From Acidobacteriota bacterium (GTDB lineage Bacteria > Acidobacteriota > Polarisedimenticolia > Polarisedimenticolales > Polarisedimenticolaceae), in contig JAOTYK010000001.1 of the NCBI GenBank assembly GCA_029861955.1, forward strand, positions 1 through 64,000: DNA of 64,000 nt. Direction: 5' to 3'. The notes beneath the pieces are model-generated. The model had not been told where the DNA came from. It saw nothing but the letters and a program-made list of their open reading frames with translations, and ran no database searches. The position numbers were made by a program, and so were the translations under genes. Position 1 is the first letter of the stretch. Each line of letters starts with the position of its first letter. This document shows positions 16,107 to 24,923 of the stretch, piece after piece.

Positions 16107-17135
16107 GTGGACCATCTACTCCCGCCGGACTGGTTTCTGACGCAGTCCCAGTGGGTTCTTCTGGCGGTCGCGGCCCTCGCGATGGTGGTCCTGTTGCGAG
16201 GCGCGGACCTGCTCGTCGACGGGGCGGCCGGCCTGGCGGCGCGCTTCGGCGTACCGGAGGTGATCATCGGCGCGACGGTGGTCTCGCTGGGGACGACCAG
16301 TCCGGAGGCGGCGGTCTCCGTGATGGCCGCGTGGTCCGGGGAGCCCGGCCTGGCTCTCGGTAACGCGATCGGATCGATCGTCGCGGACACCGGCTTGATC
16401 TTCGGACTGGGCTGCATGTTGGCGGTCATCCCCGCCAAGAGCAAGGTGCTGAGTCGGCAGGGTTGGATTCAGTTCAGCGCGGCCGCCGCGCTGGCCGTGT
16501 TCTGTTATGGCGCTGCGTACTTCCAGGGTGAGGAGGCAACACTCGGACGACCCGTGGGCGTGCTTCTCCTGATGGGTCTGATTGCGTACATCGTCTGTAC
16601 CATTCGCTGGGGTCGCTCCGGTGCGGAAGAAGAACCGGTGGCCAGCGATCGAGGGTTGACGGTTCTGATCGCCATGGGAATCGGCGGACTGGCGATGGTC
16701 CTCGTGGCCAGTCGGGTGATGGTCCTGTCGATGATCGTGTTGGCCGAGGTGCACTGGCAGGTGCCGTCCGTGGTTGTCGCGGCAACGTTGGTGGCGTTCG
16801 GGACGTCGCTTCCTGAGCTGGCTATCGGGATCACCTGCGTCCTGCGTGGGAAGACCGAACTCCTCGTCGGCAACGTCATCGGCGCCGATATCCTCAACGT
16901 CCTGTTCGTCGTCGGCGCCTCGGCCGTCGCCGCTCCGCTGCCGATCCTCGATCCCTCGGCCGAGATACCCGACATCCTGCTGATCGTCCACGTGCCGGCA
17001 ATGTTGCTGATTCTCGCCCTTTTTCGGCTCTTCATCCTACGGGCGACCCGGCAGGGGAACTTTCGTCGCTGGTACGGTGTACCGCTGGTGGTCTGCTACG
17101 TGCTCTACGTGGTGGTGCAATACGTCATCTCCTAG
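16107..17135 (+). CDS. CaCA-family sodium/calcium exchanger
   Basis: A 342-residue membrane antiporter with the two inverted alpha repeats of the family: GATVVSLGTTSPEAAVSV with GNAIGSIVADT, and AATLVAFGTSLPELAIGI with GNVIGADILN. About ten membrane segments are visible. The first repeat has GSIVADT where the common form is GSNIFN, so the transported ion is uncertain (calcium, sodium or potassium). The start is a GTG after GGGAG at 16095-16099, seven bases upstream. It is 13 bases behind hbd and probably in the same transcript. Confidence 0.85.
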   Translation: MDHLLPPDWFLTQSQWVLLAVAALAMVVLLRGADLLVDGAAGLAARFGVPEVIIGATVVSLGTTSPEAAVSVMAAWSGEPGLALGNAIGSIVADTGLIFGLGCMLAVIPAKSKVLSRQGWIQFSAAAALAVFCYGAAYFQGEEATLGRPVGVLLLMGLIAYIVCTIRWGRSGAEEEPVASDRGLTVLIAMGIGGLAMVLVASRVMVLSMIVLAEVHWQVPSVVVAATLVAFGTSLPELAIGITCVLRGKTELLVGNVIGADILNVLFVVGASAVAAPLPILDPSAEIPDILLIVHVPAMLLILALFRLFILRATRQGNFRRWYGVPLVVCYVLYVVVQYVIS

Positions 17136-17155
17136 TCCGCCCGCTCCCTGACCGG

Positions 17156-17184
17156 TTTACGCGGCAAAAAACCTGGGCTAGACT
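17156..17184 (+). promoter_or_regulatory. Promoter for the DUF4332 gene
   Basis: TTTACG at 17156-17161 and TAGACT at 17179-17184 (preceded by GC) are spaced by 17 bases. The leader to the ATG at 17236 is about 45 bases, with GGAG at 17227-17230. Confidence 0.5.
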
Positions 17185-17235
17185 TATTGGCGCACGGTGT
17201 TTACACGGATTGTTTGAAAACGGAATGGAGAGTCC

Positions 17236-17643
17236 ATGAGCTACAAGATCGACGAAATCGAAGGGATCGGACCCAGCTACAGAGAGAAGCTGAGCTCCGC
17301 CGGCATCACGACCACCGACCATCTTCTCGACCAGTGTGCGGCGCCGCAGGGTCGCAAGACCGTCGCGGAGAAGACCGGTGTCAGCGAGAAGAACCTTCTC
17401 GGCTGGACCAACATGGCGGACCTCATGCGGGTCAACGGCGTCGGCCGACAGTACGCGGAGCTTCTCGAGGCTTCGGGTGTTGACACGATCAAGGAACTCC
17501 GCAATCGCAATGCGGAGAACCTGACGACCAAGATCGAAGAGGTCAACGCCGAGAAGAACTTGGCAAACGCCACGCCGGCGGCCAAGACCGTCGCTAACTG
17601 GATCGAGCAGGCCAAGACCACCGAGCCGAAGATCACCTACTAG
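17236..17643 (+). CDS. DUF4332 helix-hairpin-helix protein
   Basis: This 135-residue protein starts MSYKIDEIEGIGPSYREKL and matches DUF4332, which carries tandem helix-hairpin-helix-like motifs. IEGIGPSYREKLSSAGI and VNGVGRQYAELLEASGV are the two GxGxxY hairpins, followed by an acidic helical tail. Such motifs usually bind DNA without sequence preference or mediate protein contacts, but the role of DUF4332 is unknown. It has its own promoter and converges on the HerA-like ATPase gene with a strong hairpin between them. Confidence 0.85.
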   Translation: MSYKIDEIEGIGPSYREKLSSAGITTTDHLLDQCAAPQGRKTVAEKTGVSEKNLLGWTNMADLMRVNGVGRQYAELLEASGVDTIKELRNRNAENLTTKIEEVNAEKNLANATPAAKTVANWIEQAKTTEPKITY

Positions 17644-17658
17644 CTAGTTCCTCTGAAG

Positions 17659-17685
17659 CTGATCCCATCGTGAAGATGGGGTCAG
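17659..17685. terminator. Bidirectional terminator-like hairpin
   Basis: CTGATCCCATC and GATGGGGTCAG form an 11-pair stem with one G-T pair around the loop GTGAA. It sits between the convergent DUF4332 and ATPase genes and overlaps the last bases of the latter. There is no following T-run on either strand, so classic intrinsic termination is doubtful and it may act as an RNA end protector. Confidence 0.45.
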
Positions 17686-20120
17686 CGCCAGACGGCAACC
17701 CTGACGCCGTTGCTGGCTTCGCGGAAAGGCAGCCAGACGAGCCGGATGTCTCGGACCGTGACATCGGCACGACGGGGACGGAGCGCCTTGCTCTCGAGAG
17801 TCTCCGTCAGCGGATCCAGTCGATCTTCGAGAAGATCGATCTCGTCTTCCATCTCTCGATTCAGATCCTGAATCTTCTGTTGCAGATCTGCGGCGTTCTC
17901 TTGAGCGCGCCCCACGTCCTGTCCGGCACGCATCGAACGTCCCACGCCGCGGGCTGCGGTCGTCGCTCGTCCGAGAGTTCGTGTGCCCAGGGTCTTGCGA
18001 CCCAGCACCGCCGACAGGAGCGTCGCGCCGAATGAGATGGCGGTCTGCATCTTCTGACCGGTGGCCTGTTCCTTCTCCCGTTCGATCGCTTGCATGGCGC
18101 GACGCAAACGATCGTCGAGGCGTTGCGCCCGCTTGGCGTATTTCTTCTGCAGCTTGTCGGTCAGCTCGGAACGATGCTGGCGGGAATATTCCGCGAGACG
18201 GATACGGAAGTCCGCCTCGCTCTCTTCGGGCTCGGATGCGAGCCCGGTCGACGGCGACACGAACAACGTGAGGTCGCGATTGCGGTAGAGGTAGTCGGAA
18301 AACGACTTGCGCCACCCGCGGTAGGACGTGGCACGGATCGCAGGCCCTTCGATCCCCTCGAAACCGGCGCCAGGTTCCGGTTCCTGCTCCAGGTCCTCGA
18401 GACATATATCGATCGCCTCGGCCTGTTCCCACTGCGGGGCCACACTGGTGCCGGGCAGCGGATGGAGACAGGCGATCTCTTCCGCATGCTTGAGCCGCTT
18501 GGTCTTGCGATCCAGGAACTGAACCCGTCCCAGCCCCACGAGGTGAGCCTCATAGACCAGCCGATCCTCTCCCAGAGGCACCTCGACAGGCAAGAACGCC
18601 TGCGGAACACCCTTCGAGAGCACCGGTCGTTGGCTCGGGAGTTCGGTGTCGTGGTTCACCTGATCCGGGCCGAGGGCGACGGGCAAGGCGACATGAGATG
18701 TCGGCGCCGTCTCCGTGGAGTCGGTGAGGTCGCCGATCTGTGAACGTGTGAGCGGTCCACGGAGGTAGGACATGGCCCATCGAGTGTTGAACAACTCCGG
18801 GCCCTTGCGATGCACGCTGTGGAGTAAGAACACGCGCTTACCCAGTCCGGAGAGGATCCGATCGAGATCGCCACGGTCGAAGCCGTCCCCTTTTCGGAGT
18901 GCCCCTTCGAGTCCGTCGATCACCCGCATCTTGTCTCGTTCCGTCTGCAGACGACCCAGGAACCAGGTTCCGGTATTGGAGAGCCCCTTGTAGTCCAGGT
19001 CGACGGGATTCTGGGTCGCCAGGACGACGCCGAGACCGTAGGCCCGTGCCTGCTTCAATAGGGTCAGCAGCGGCTTCTTGGACGGTGGTTCCGCCGTAGG
19101 TGGCGCGAAGCCGAAGATCTCATCCATGTAGAGCAGCGCACGGAGGCTGCTGGTACCCGGGCGACTACGCATCCACGAGATGGTCTGGTTGAGCAACAGC
19201 GAGACGAAGAACATCCGCTCGTTGTCCGGGAGATGGGCGATGGAGAGAATCGCGACCCGCGGCCGCCCCTCGGGGGTGTAAAGCAACGAGCCGACATCCA
19301 GGGGGGTGCCCCGTAGCCAGGCCTGAAAGCCGGGAGCGGCCAGCAGGTTGTTGACCTGCATCGCCAACGCAAAACGATCCTTCTCCGGATAGAACGTCTC
19401 CAGGTCCATCACACCGATGGTGCTGACCGGTGGCTGCTGGATGGCGCGGATCAACCCTGCCAGATCGAGTTTCACTCCCTGACGCCAGAGTTGCTCGAGT
19501 ACGTTCGAGATCAGGATGTGCTCCCGCGATCGAAGCGGGTCCGCATCGATGCCGATCAGGCCGAGCAGACTCGCAGCGGTCGTCGAGACGCGCTCTCTGA
19601 ACAGATCGTCATCGGCCCGGACCTCCTCGGAGGGAGCGGCAAACGACGAGAGGATGGAGATGGGCTCACCGGCATCGCTGCCCGGCGTGTAGATCTTGAA
19701 GTCAGCCGACGCCCGTAAGGCCCGGATCCGATCGCCGTCCTGCCCCCAGCCGGCAAGACCCTTCTTCCAGAGGGCCGCCTGTGCGTTCGCGAATTCGTCG
19801 ACCGACAGATCCGCGCGTCGCGCGGCATCGCCGTCGACCCACGGACGGAACGATGGCCCATCCAGTTCAGGGAACGTCAGGAGGAGGTTTCCCATGTCGC
19901 CCTTTGGGTCGATGACGAGCGAGGGGATTCCGTCGAGGGCCGCCTCCTCAAGAAGATCGATGCAAAGCCCGGTCTTGCCACTCCCGGTCATCCCGACGCA
20001 GACCGCGTGAGTCGTCAGGTCCCTGGCGTCGAGGAGCAGCGGTGAATCGACGGTCTCGCCGCTGTCGGGGTCGACAGGGCGGCCGAGGTAGAACATGCCT
20101 AGTTTTTCGAATGCGGACAA
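17682..20120 (-). CDS. HerA-like P-loop ATPase with C-terminal coiled coils
   Basis: An 812-residue protein. Walker A is GMTGSGKTG (about residues 43-51) and a Walker-B-like LLYMDEIFG lies near 330. LATQNPVDLDYKGLSNTGTWFLG follows, a motif set typical of HerA/FtsK/VirB4-like AAA ATPases (DUF87/DUF853 type). The last third carries charged coiled-coil stretches (about 646-690 and 737-773) around a short Ala/Gly-rich hydrophobic stretch. The start is a TTG at 20120 with GGAGG six bases upstream. A likely role is DNA or protein translocation by a hexameric motor; no nuclease partner such as NurA is nearby. It is downstream of the GNAT gene and may share its transcript. Confidence 0.8.
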   Translation of the reverse strand: MSAFEKLGMFYLGRPVDPDSGETVDSPLLLDARDLTTHAVCVGMTGSGKTGLCIDLLEEAALDGIPSLVIDPKGDMGNLLLTFPELDGPSFRPWVDGDAARRADLSVDEFANAQAALWKKGLAGWGQDGDRIRALRASADFKIYTPGSDAGEPISILSSFAAPSEEVRADDDLFRERVSTTAASLLGLIGIDADPLRSREHILISNVLEQLWRQGVKLDLAGLIRAIQQPPVSTIGVMDLETFYPEKDRFALAMQVNNLLAAPGFQAWLRGTPLDVGSLLYTPEGRPRVAILSIAHLPDNERMFFVSLLLNQTISWMRSRPGTSSLRALLYMDEIFGFAPPTAEPPSKKPLLTLLKQARAYGLGVVLATQNPVDLDYKGLSNTGTWFLGRLQTERDKMRVIDGLEGALRKGDGFDRGDLDRILSGLGKRVFLLHSVHRKGPELFNTRWAMSYLRGPLTRSQIGDLTDSTETAPTSHVALPVALGPDQVNHDTELPSQRPVLSKGVPQAFLPVEVPLGEDRLVYEAHLVGLGRVQFLDRKTKRLKHAEEIACLHPLPGTSVAPQWEQAEAIDICLEDLEQEPEPGAGFEGIEGPAIRATSYRGWRKSFSDYLYRNRDLTLFVSPSTGLASEPEESEADFRIRLAEYSRQHRSELTDKLQKKYAKRAQRLDDRLRRAMQAIEREKEQATGQKMQTAISFGATLLSAVLGRKTLGTRTLGRATTAARGVGRSMRAGQDVGRAQENAADLQQKIQDLNREMEDEIDLLEDRLDPLTETLESKALRPRRADVTVRDIRLVWLPFREASNGVRVAVWR

Positions 20121-20146
20121 GAGAAGCCTCCAACGATGAACGATGC

Positions 20147-20159
20147 TGGAATTATTCCA
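20147..20159. promoter_or_regulatory. Perfect inverted repeat upstream of the ATPase gene
   Basis: TGGAAT-T-ATTCCA is a perfect six-base inverted repeat with a one-base centre. It overlaps the GNAT stop codon and lies 27 bases before the TTG start of the ATPase. It could be an operator or part of a promoter. No second copy was noticed. Confidence 0.25.
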
Positions 20160-20607
20160 CAGACTGGCTTCCGGCGAGACGCCCCAGGGCATCTGCGTCG
20201 ATACGGAACACGTTCCAGCCTTCCATGTTCCGTGCGCCGAGCCGCTCGTAGAAGGCGATCGCGCTCTCGTTCCAATCGAGAACCCACCACTCGAGACGAC
20301 CGCAATCTCGCTCCACCGCGATCCGAGCCAGGCGTACAAGGAGGTCACGCCCGATTCCGGCACCTCGCGCATCGGGAGTCACGAAGAGATCTTCCAGATA
20401 GATGCCAGGGCGTCCGAGAAACGTGGAGTAGTTATGGAAGAAGAGCGCGAATCCGACGGGTCGATCCTCGAGTTCTGCGATCAAGACCTCGGCATAGGGG
20501 TGTGGGCCGAATAACGTCTGCCGCAACGACTCCTCGGTAGCGACGACCTCACTTCGAAGATTTTCGAACTCCGCGAGTTCGCGAATGAAACGTAGGACGG
20601 TCGGCAC
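20152..20607 (-). CDS. GNAT acetyltransferase, spermidine/spermine acetyltransferase-like
   Basis: The 151 residues from a GTG resemble the SAT1/SAT2 group: FIRELAEFENL, then a segment matching FGxHPxxxxLxAE, YLEDLFVTPDARGAGIGRDLL with the acetyl-CoA loop (RGAGIG), and LDWNESAIAFYERLGA. It probably acetylates a small amine or thialysine-like substrate with acetyl-CoA. The family's first strand (here LTIRFAADGD) can be read in frame upstream of the GTG, back into the end of pntB. No ATG, GTG or TTG precedes it, so the true start is unresolved. Confidence 0.82.
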   Translation of the reverse strand: MPTVLRFIRELAEFENLRSEVVATEESLRQTLFGPHPYAEVLIAELEDRPVGFALFFHNYSTFLGRPGIYLEDLFVTPDARGAGIGRDLLVRLARIAVERDCGRLEWWVLDWNESAIAFYERLGARNMEGWNVFRIDADALGRLAGSQSVE

Positions 20608-20651
20608 ATCGCCATCGGCGGCGAAACGGATCGTGAGCGGCGGGGCGACGG

Positions 20652-22037
20652 CTACGCTTCCTTGAGGGCCGTGATGATTTCCTGGATCGCCTGCTTGCCG
20701 TCGTTGAAGAACATCAGCGTGTTGTCCAGCGCGAACAGAGGGTTCGGGATACCCGCGTAGCCCGGGCTGAGGCTACGCTTGATCATCACGACCGTTCGGG
20801 CCTTGTCGACATCCAGGATCGGCATGCCGGCGATCGGGCTGGTGGGATCCTCGCGAGCGGCGGGATTGACGACGTCGTTTGCGCCGATGACGATTACCAC
20901 GTCGGTCTGTTCGAACGCCGGGTTGGCCTCGTCCATGTCCTTCAGTTTGCCGTAGTCCACGTTGGCCTCGGCCAGCAGGACGTTCATGTGTCCGGGCATG
21001 CGGCCCGCGACGGGGTGAACCGCGTAGTTCACCTCGGCACCGGCAGCCTCCAGAAGCCCTGCCATCGTGTGAACCGCGTGTTGGGCCTGCGCCACCGCCA
21101 TCCCGTAACCGGGGACGATCACGACCCGCTGAACACCGTCCAGCAGCATGGCGATCTCGTCGGCGGACGTGGACTTGATCTTGCCGGCATAGACCTCGTC
21201 GGCGCTGGGGCCGTCGGCCGTCGGCCCCACACCGACAAACAGAACGTTCGCCAGCGAGCGATTCATCGCCTTACACATGATCTGCGTCAGGATCAGCCCC
21301 GACGCACCGACCAGAGAGCCGGCCACGATCAACATGTTGTTGCTCAGCACGAAGCCCGTGGCTGCCGCCGCAAGACCCGAATAGGAATTGAGTAGCGCAA
21401 TCACGACGGGCATGTCGGCGCCACCGATGGGGTATACGGACAGGACGCCGAGGAGGGATGCGGCACCGACCAGCGCCCAGAAGTAGGTCATGTTTGTGGG
21501 TTCGATCACGACCATGACGCCCAGGCCCAGAGCACCCAGGGCGATGATGGCGTTGAATATCTGCTGGCCCGGAAAGAGGGGGGAACTGCCGTAGAGTGTT
21601 CCGCGCAGCTTGAGAAACGCGATGATGCTGCCGAAGAACGTGACGCCGCCGATCAACGCCGACACGGCCGTCGCGATGAGCATCTGCATCGGCGTAACGC
21701 CGTCGCGCAACGCCAGCAGCAGGGCACTGCCCGCCACCAGGACCGAGGCCGCGCCGCCTAGCCCGTTGAACAGCGCGACCAGCTCCGGCATCGCCGTCAT
21801 CTGAATCTTGCGGGCGACGACCAAGCCAATGGCTGCGCCGACGACGATCCCGGCCAGAATCAATTCCCAGCGAATGATGTCGCGGTTGCCGAGTGTCACG
21901 ACGACGGCGATGAACATGCCGGCGCTACCCATCAAGTTGCCGCGAACGGCGGTTCTCGGATGGGTCAGTCCCTTGAGACCGAGGATGAACAGGATCGACG
22001 CGAAGATGTACGCGATGTTGATGAGAGAGGAGCTCAA
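20652..22037 (-). CDS. pntB: NAD(P) transhydrogenase subunit beta
   Basis: The 461-residue beta subunit of the proton-translocating transhydrogenase, with the usual length. Its N-terminal half has about eight membrane helices, including LVALFNGLGGAASVL. The C-terminal NADP-binding domain (dIII) shows VVIVPGYGMAVAQAQHAV, YAVHPVAGRMPGHMNVLLAEA and VVIVIGANDVVNPAA. The start is a TTG at 22037, four bases after the pntAB stop, and an upstream in-frame ATG would sit inside that gene. It couples hydride transfer between NAD(H) and NADP(H) to proton movement across the inner membrane. Confidence 0.95.
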   Translation of the reverse strand: MSSSLINIAYIFASILFILGLKGLTHPRTAVRGNLMGSAGMFIAVVVTLGNRDIIRWELILAGIVVGAAIGLVVARKIQMTAMPELVALFNGLGGAASVLVAGSALLLALRDGVTPMQMLIATAVSALIGGVTFFGSIIAFLKLRGTLYGSSPLFPGQQIFNAIIALGALGLGVMVVIEPTNMTYFWALVGAASLLGVLSVYPIGGADMPVVIALLNSYSGLAAAATGFVLSNNMLIVAGSLVGASGLILTQIMCKAMNRSLANVLFVGVGPTADGPSADEVYAGKIKSTSADEIAMLLDGVQRVVIVPGYGMAVAQAQHAVHTMAGLLEAAGAEVNYAVHPVAGRMPGHMNVLLAEANVDYGKLKDMDEANPAFEQTDVVIVIGANDVVNPAAREDPTSPIAGMPILDVDKARTVVMIKRSLSPGYAGIPNPLFALDNTLMFFNDGKQAIQEIITALKEA

Positions 22038-22041
22038 GGGA

Positions 22042-22320
22042 TCACCGTTTCCTGAACATCTCAAGCATGCGATGGGTGACGAGGAATCCCCCGACCGCAT
22101 TGATCGTGGCCAGCATGACGGCCATGAACGCCAGGATCTTGGTCAGAAGTGTGTAGTCGGTGCCCGCCGCGATGACGGCACCCACGAGGGTAATGCCCGA
22201 GATGGCGTTGGATCCCGACATCAAGGGCGTGTGAAGCGTTGGCGGGACCTTGGTAATGATCTCGAAGCCCACGAACACCGCAAGCACGAAGATCGTCAGC
22301 GCGGCAATCAACATCTCCAT
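22042..22320 (-). CDS. pntAB: NAD(P) transhydrogenase alpha subunit, membrane part
   Basis: A 92-residue protein with three membrane segments and the conserved IITKVPPTLHTPLMSGSNAISGI, the dII part of the alpha subunit. In E. coli it is fused to the NAD-binding part. Here it is a separate gene, as in Rhodospirillum rubrum. Its ATG overlaps the stop of the NAD-binding subunit gene, so the three proteins are made together. Confidence 0.94.
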   Translation of the reverse strand: MEMLIAALTIFVLAVFVGFEIITKVPPTLHTPLMSGSNAISGITLVGAVIAAGTDYTLLTKILAFMAVMLATINAVGGFLVTHRMLEMFRKR

Positions 22321-23474
22321 CAGCCTTGGCCTCCGTATACCTCGAGAACCCGCTCGTTGGTGATCCGACCGCCATGCGTCACGACGGTGTCACGAGTGAT
22401 CTCATCCTCGAAGTCGGGTCCGTCGTCCTTGAATACGTGTGTCAGCAACGTCGCCATGTTCTTCGCGTACATCTGGCTGGCGTGGAACGGAATCTCTGAG
22501 GGGATGTTGAGCGGACCGGCGATCGTGATGTTGTGACGCTCGACCGTCTGGCCGGGTTCCGTGAGTTCGCAGTTGCCGCCCCGCTCTGCCGCCAGGTCGA
22601 CGATCACCCCGCCACGGTGCATGGCCTCGACCATCGGAGTGGTCACGAGGAGCGGCGCCTTCTTCCCGGGGACCGCTGCTGTCGTGATGACGACGTCTTG
22701 CTCGGCGATGACTCGGGTCATCAGCTCGCGTTGTTTGCGGTAGAACTCTTCGCCGAGGGCCTTTGCGTACCCGCCTGCATCCTGCGCGCCCTCGCTATCG
22801 AGATCCATCTCGACGAACTTCGCGCCGAGGCTCTCGACCTCTTCCTTCACCGCGGAGCGCACGTCGTAGGCGGAGACGACGGCGCCCATTCGTTTGGAGC
22901 TGGCGATCGCCTGTAGTCCGGCGACGCCCGCGCCGATCACGAGGACCTTCGCCGGACTGACCGTGCCCGCAGCCGTCATCAGCATCGGAAACATCTTTGG
23001 TAGGTGTTGGGCGGCGATGAGCACGGCCTTGTAACCGGCGATCGTCGCCATCGACGACAACACGTCCATGCTCTGGGCACGGGTGATGCGCGGGATCATC
23101 TCCATGGCAAACTGCGTGACGCCGCGTTCGGCGATCGCGTTCATCGAGTCGCGCTCCGTCAGCGGCTCGAACATCCCGAAGACGGCCTGGCCGGACCGGA
23201 GTAGCGGTAGATCGCTGCGACCGTTATCGGTATTGGCGCCGAGGGATCGAACCTGACAGAGGATCTCGCAGCGCGAGAAGACGGACTCGCGGTCATCGAC
23301 CAGCGTGGCTCCGCGCTCCGCGTAGTTCGCGTCCTCGTAGCCCGACGCCTCGCCGGCGCCCCGCTGACAGTGGATCTCGAAACCGGCCTTCGAGAGAATC
23401 GGGATGATCGCGGGGACGATGGCGACACGTCGCTCCCCCGGGAAAGTCTCCTTAACAACGCCGACAGATTTCAC
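22320..23474 (-). CDS. pntAA: NAD(P) transhydrogenase alpha subunit, NAD-binding part
   Basis: A 384-residue protein of the alanine dehydrogenase/PntA family, the peripheral dI domain. It shows KETFPGERRVAIVP at the N-terminus, the NAD Rossmann motif VLVIGAGVAGLQAIASSKRMGA and the mobile-loop region before VDLAAERGGNCELT. The start is a GTG with GGGAG seven bases upstream. It is the first gene of the transhydrogenase operon and has a strong promoter at 23505-23532. The operon likely supplies NADPH. Confidence 0.95.
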   Translation of the reverse strand: MKSVGVVKETFPGERRVAIVPAIIPILSKAGFEIHCQRGAGEASGYEDANYAERGATLVDDRESVFSRCEILCQVRSLGANTDNGRSDLPLLRSGQAVFGMFEPLTERDSMNAIAERGVTQFAMEMIPRITRAQSMDVLSSMATIAGYKAVLIAAQHLPKMFPMLMTAAGTVSPAKVLVIGAGVAGLQAIASSKRMGAVVSAYDVRSAVKEEVESLGAKFVEMDLDSEGAQDAGGYAKALGEEFYRKQRELMTRVIAEQDVVITTAAVPGKKAPLLVTTPMVEAMHRGGVIVDLAAERGGNCELTEPGQTVERHNITIAGPLNIPSEIPFHASQMYAKNMATLLTHVFKDDGPDFEDEITRDTVVTHGGRITNERVLEVYGGQG

Positions 23475-23504
23475 GTGCGATCTCCCACTTACGCGCGGAA
23501 TGGA

Positions 23505-23532
23505 ATTCTACTCAAACGGGGCAGGATGTCAC
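23505..23532 (-). promoter_or_regulatory. Sigma70-like promoter for the transhydrogenase operon
   Basis: On the minus strand GTGACA (23532-23527) and TAGAAT (23510-23505) are 16 bases apart. This predicts a start near 23498, with GGGAG at 23486-23482 ahead of the GTG. Each box differs from consensus at a single position. Confidence 0.6.
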
Positions 23533-23576
23533 CCCCAATTGTGGACTCTTCTTCGCCTTGATTCACCGTATCGTCT

Positions 23577-24923
23577 ATGCTTCGTTCGATGCGCGATATG
23601 AAGCGGCGTCTTTCGGGCTGGGGTCGATACCCGACGGTCGAGGCCGAAGAGCGATTCGCCCCACGATTGACCGATATCACCGACGGGGCGGTCCTTACCC
23701 GCGCCTATGGCCGGTCCTATGGCGATGCCTCGCTGCCGGCAGCGGGGGACGGACCCGTCGCCAACGCCCGGTCCTCGCATCGGGTTCTTGGGTTCGATGC
23801 AGCGACCGGTCTCCTCCACGCAGAGGCAGGATTCGGTCTGGAAGAGCTCAATCGTCGGTTCTGGGATGAAGGCTGGGCCGCTCCGGTCACTCCGGGAACG
23901 GCCCAGGTCTCGGTCGGTGGGATGATCGCGTCCGATGTTCACGGCAAGAACCACCATGTCGCGGGCACCCTCGGTCATTTTGTCGAGTCCATCGAGATTC
24001 AGACCGCAGATGGGCAGATTCACACGGTCGGCCAGGGGGATGCCGAGGGGTTGTTCGCCGCCACCGTCGGGGGGATGGGGCTGACGGGCCATATCCTCTC
24101 CGCCCGGCTTCGGCTGGAGTCGATCGCGAGTCCCTGGATCCATCAGCACATCCGTGTGTGTCGGGATCTGGATGGCCTTCTCGAGGGGCTGGCACAGGAG
24201 AGTCGGCGGTCCCCGATGACGGTCGCCTGGGCCGACGCGTTGGCGGGCGGTGGATCGATGGGTCGCGGCATCGTCATCGGTGGTCGCTGGGCGGAACGGG
24301 GGGAGGCGCCCGAACGTGCCCAGCCGCGTGCCACCGGTTTTCGACTGCCGTTCGACCTGCCGGGTCCGACCCTGGCCCGCTGGAACATCGGCCTCCTGAA
24401 CCGGATCTACTTCGCCCGTAATCGTCGTCGCGAGGGCGACGGACTCGTCTCGGCCCGGGAGTTCTTCTATCCACTCGATGGCGTCCAGAACTGGAATCGC
24501 GCCTACGGGCGACGGGGATTTACCCAGTACCAGTGCGTGCTGCCCCGGGCGGAGGCGAGGCAATCGGTCGTTCGGATTTTCGACGAACTGCGTCGCCTGC
24601 GAATCGCGTCCTTCCTGACCGTGATCAAGGATTGCGGCGAATCCAGCATCGGCCTGTTGTCGTTTCCGATGCCGGGTATCAGCGTCGCGTTGGATCTCCC
24701 GATGATTCGGGGCGAGACTGCGGGCTGGGTCGCGGCGCTGGATCGCGTGGTCGTCGAGTGCGGCGGGCGAATCTATCTGGCCAAGGACGCCCTCACCGGG
24801 CGCGACGCGTTCGCCGCGATGGAAGGCGAGCGCATCCGACGGTTCGATGAGGCACGGAGGAGATTCGACCCCGATCGAAGGATCCGGAGCGCGTTATCGC
24901 GGCGCTTGCTGGAGGGACGATGA
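23577..24923 (+). CDS. DprE1-like FAD-dependent sugar oxidase
   Basis: A 448-residue FAD-binding oxidoreductase close to decaprenylphosphoryl-ribose 2-epimerase subunit DprE1. It has SGWGRYP, RAYGRSYGDAS, the flavin-binding VTPGTAQVSVGGMIASDVHGKNHH, FAATVGGMGLTG, and near the C-terminus LLSFPMPGISVALDLPM and YLAKDAL. The lysine of YLAKD corresponds to the catalytic-site lysine. The residue matching the DprE1 cysteine that reacts with nitro inhibitors is Ala here (from memory of the Mycobacterium sequence). It probably oxidises a polyprenyl-phosphate-linked or nucleotide sugar. It overlaps the SDR gene by ATGA, matching the DprE1-DprE2 arrangement. The ATG at 23589 is an alternative start. Confidence 0.85.
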   Translation: MLRSMRDMKRRLSGWGRYPTVEAEERFAPRLTDITDGAVLTRAYGRSYGDASLPAAGDGPVANARSSHRVLGFDAATGLLHAEAGFGLEELNRRFWDEGWAAPVTPGTAQVSVGGMIASDVHGKNHHVAGTLGHFVESIEIQTADGQIHTVGQGDAEGLFAATVGGMGLTGHILSARLRLESIASPWIHQHIRVCRDLDGLLEGLAQESRRSPMTVAWADALAGGGSMGRGIVIGGRWAERGEAPERAQPRATGFRLPFDLPGPTLARWNIGLLNRIYFARNRRREGDGLVSAREFFYPLDGVQNWNRAYGRRGFTQYQCVLPRAEARQSVVRIFDELRRLRIASFLTVIKDCGESSIGLLSFPMPGISVALDLPMIRGETAGWVAALDRVVVECGGRIYLAKDALTGRDAFAAMEGERIRRFDEARRRFDPDRRIRSALSRRLLEGR

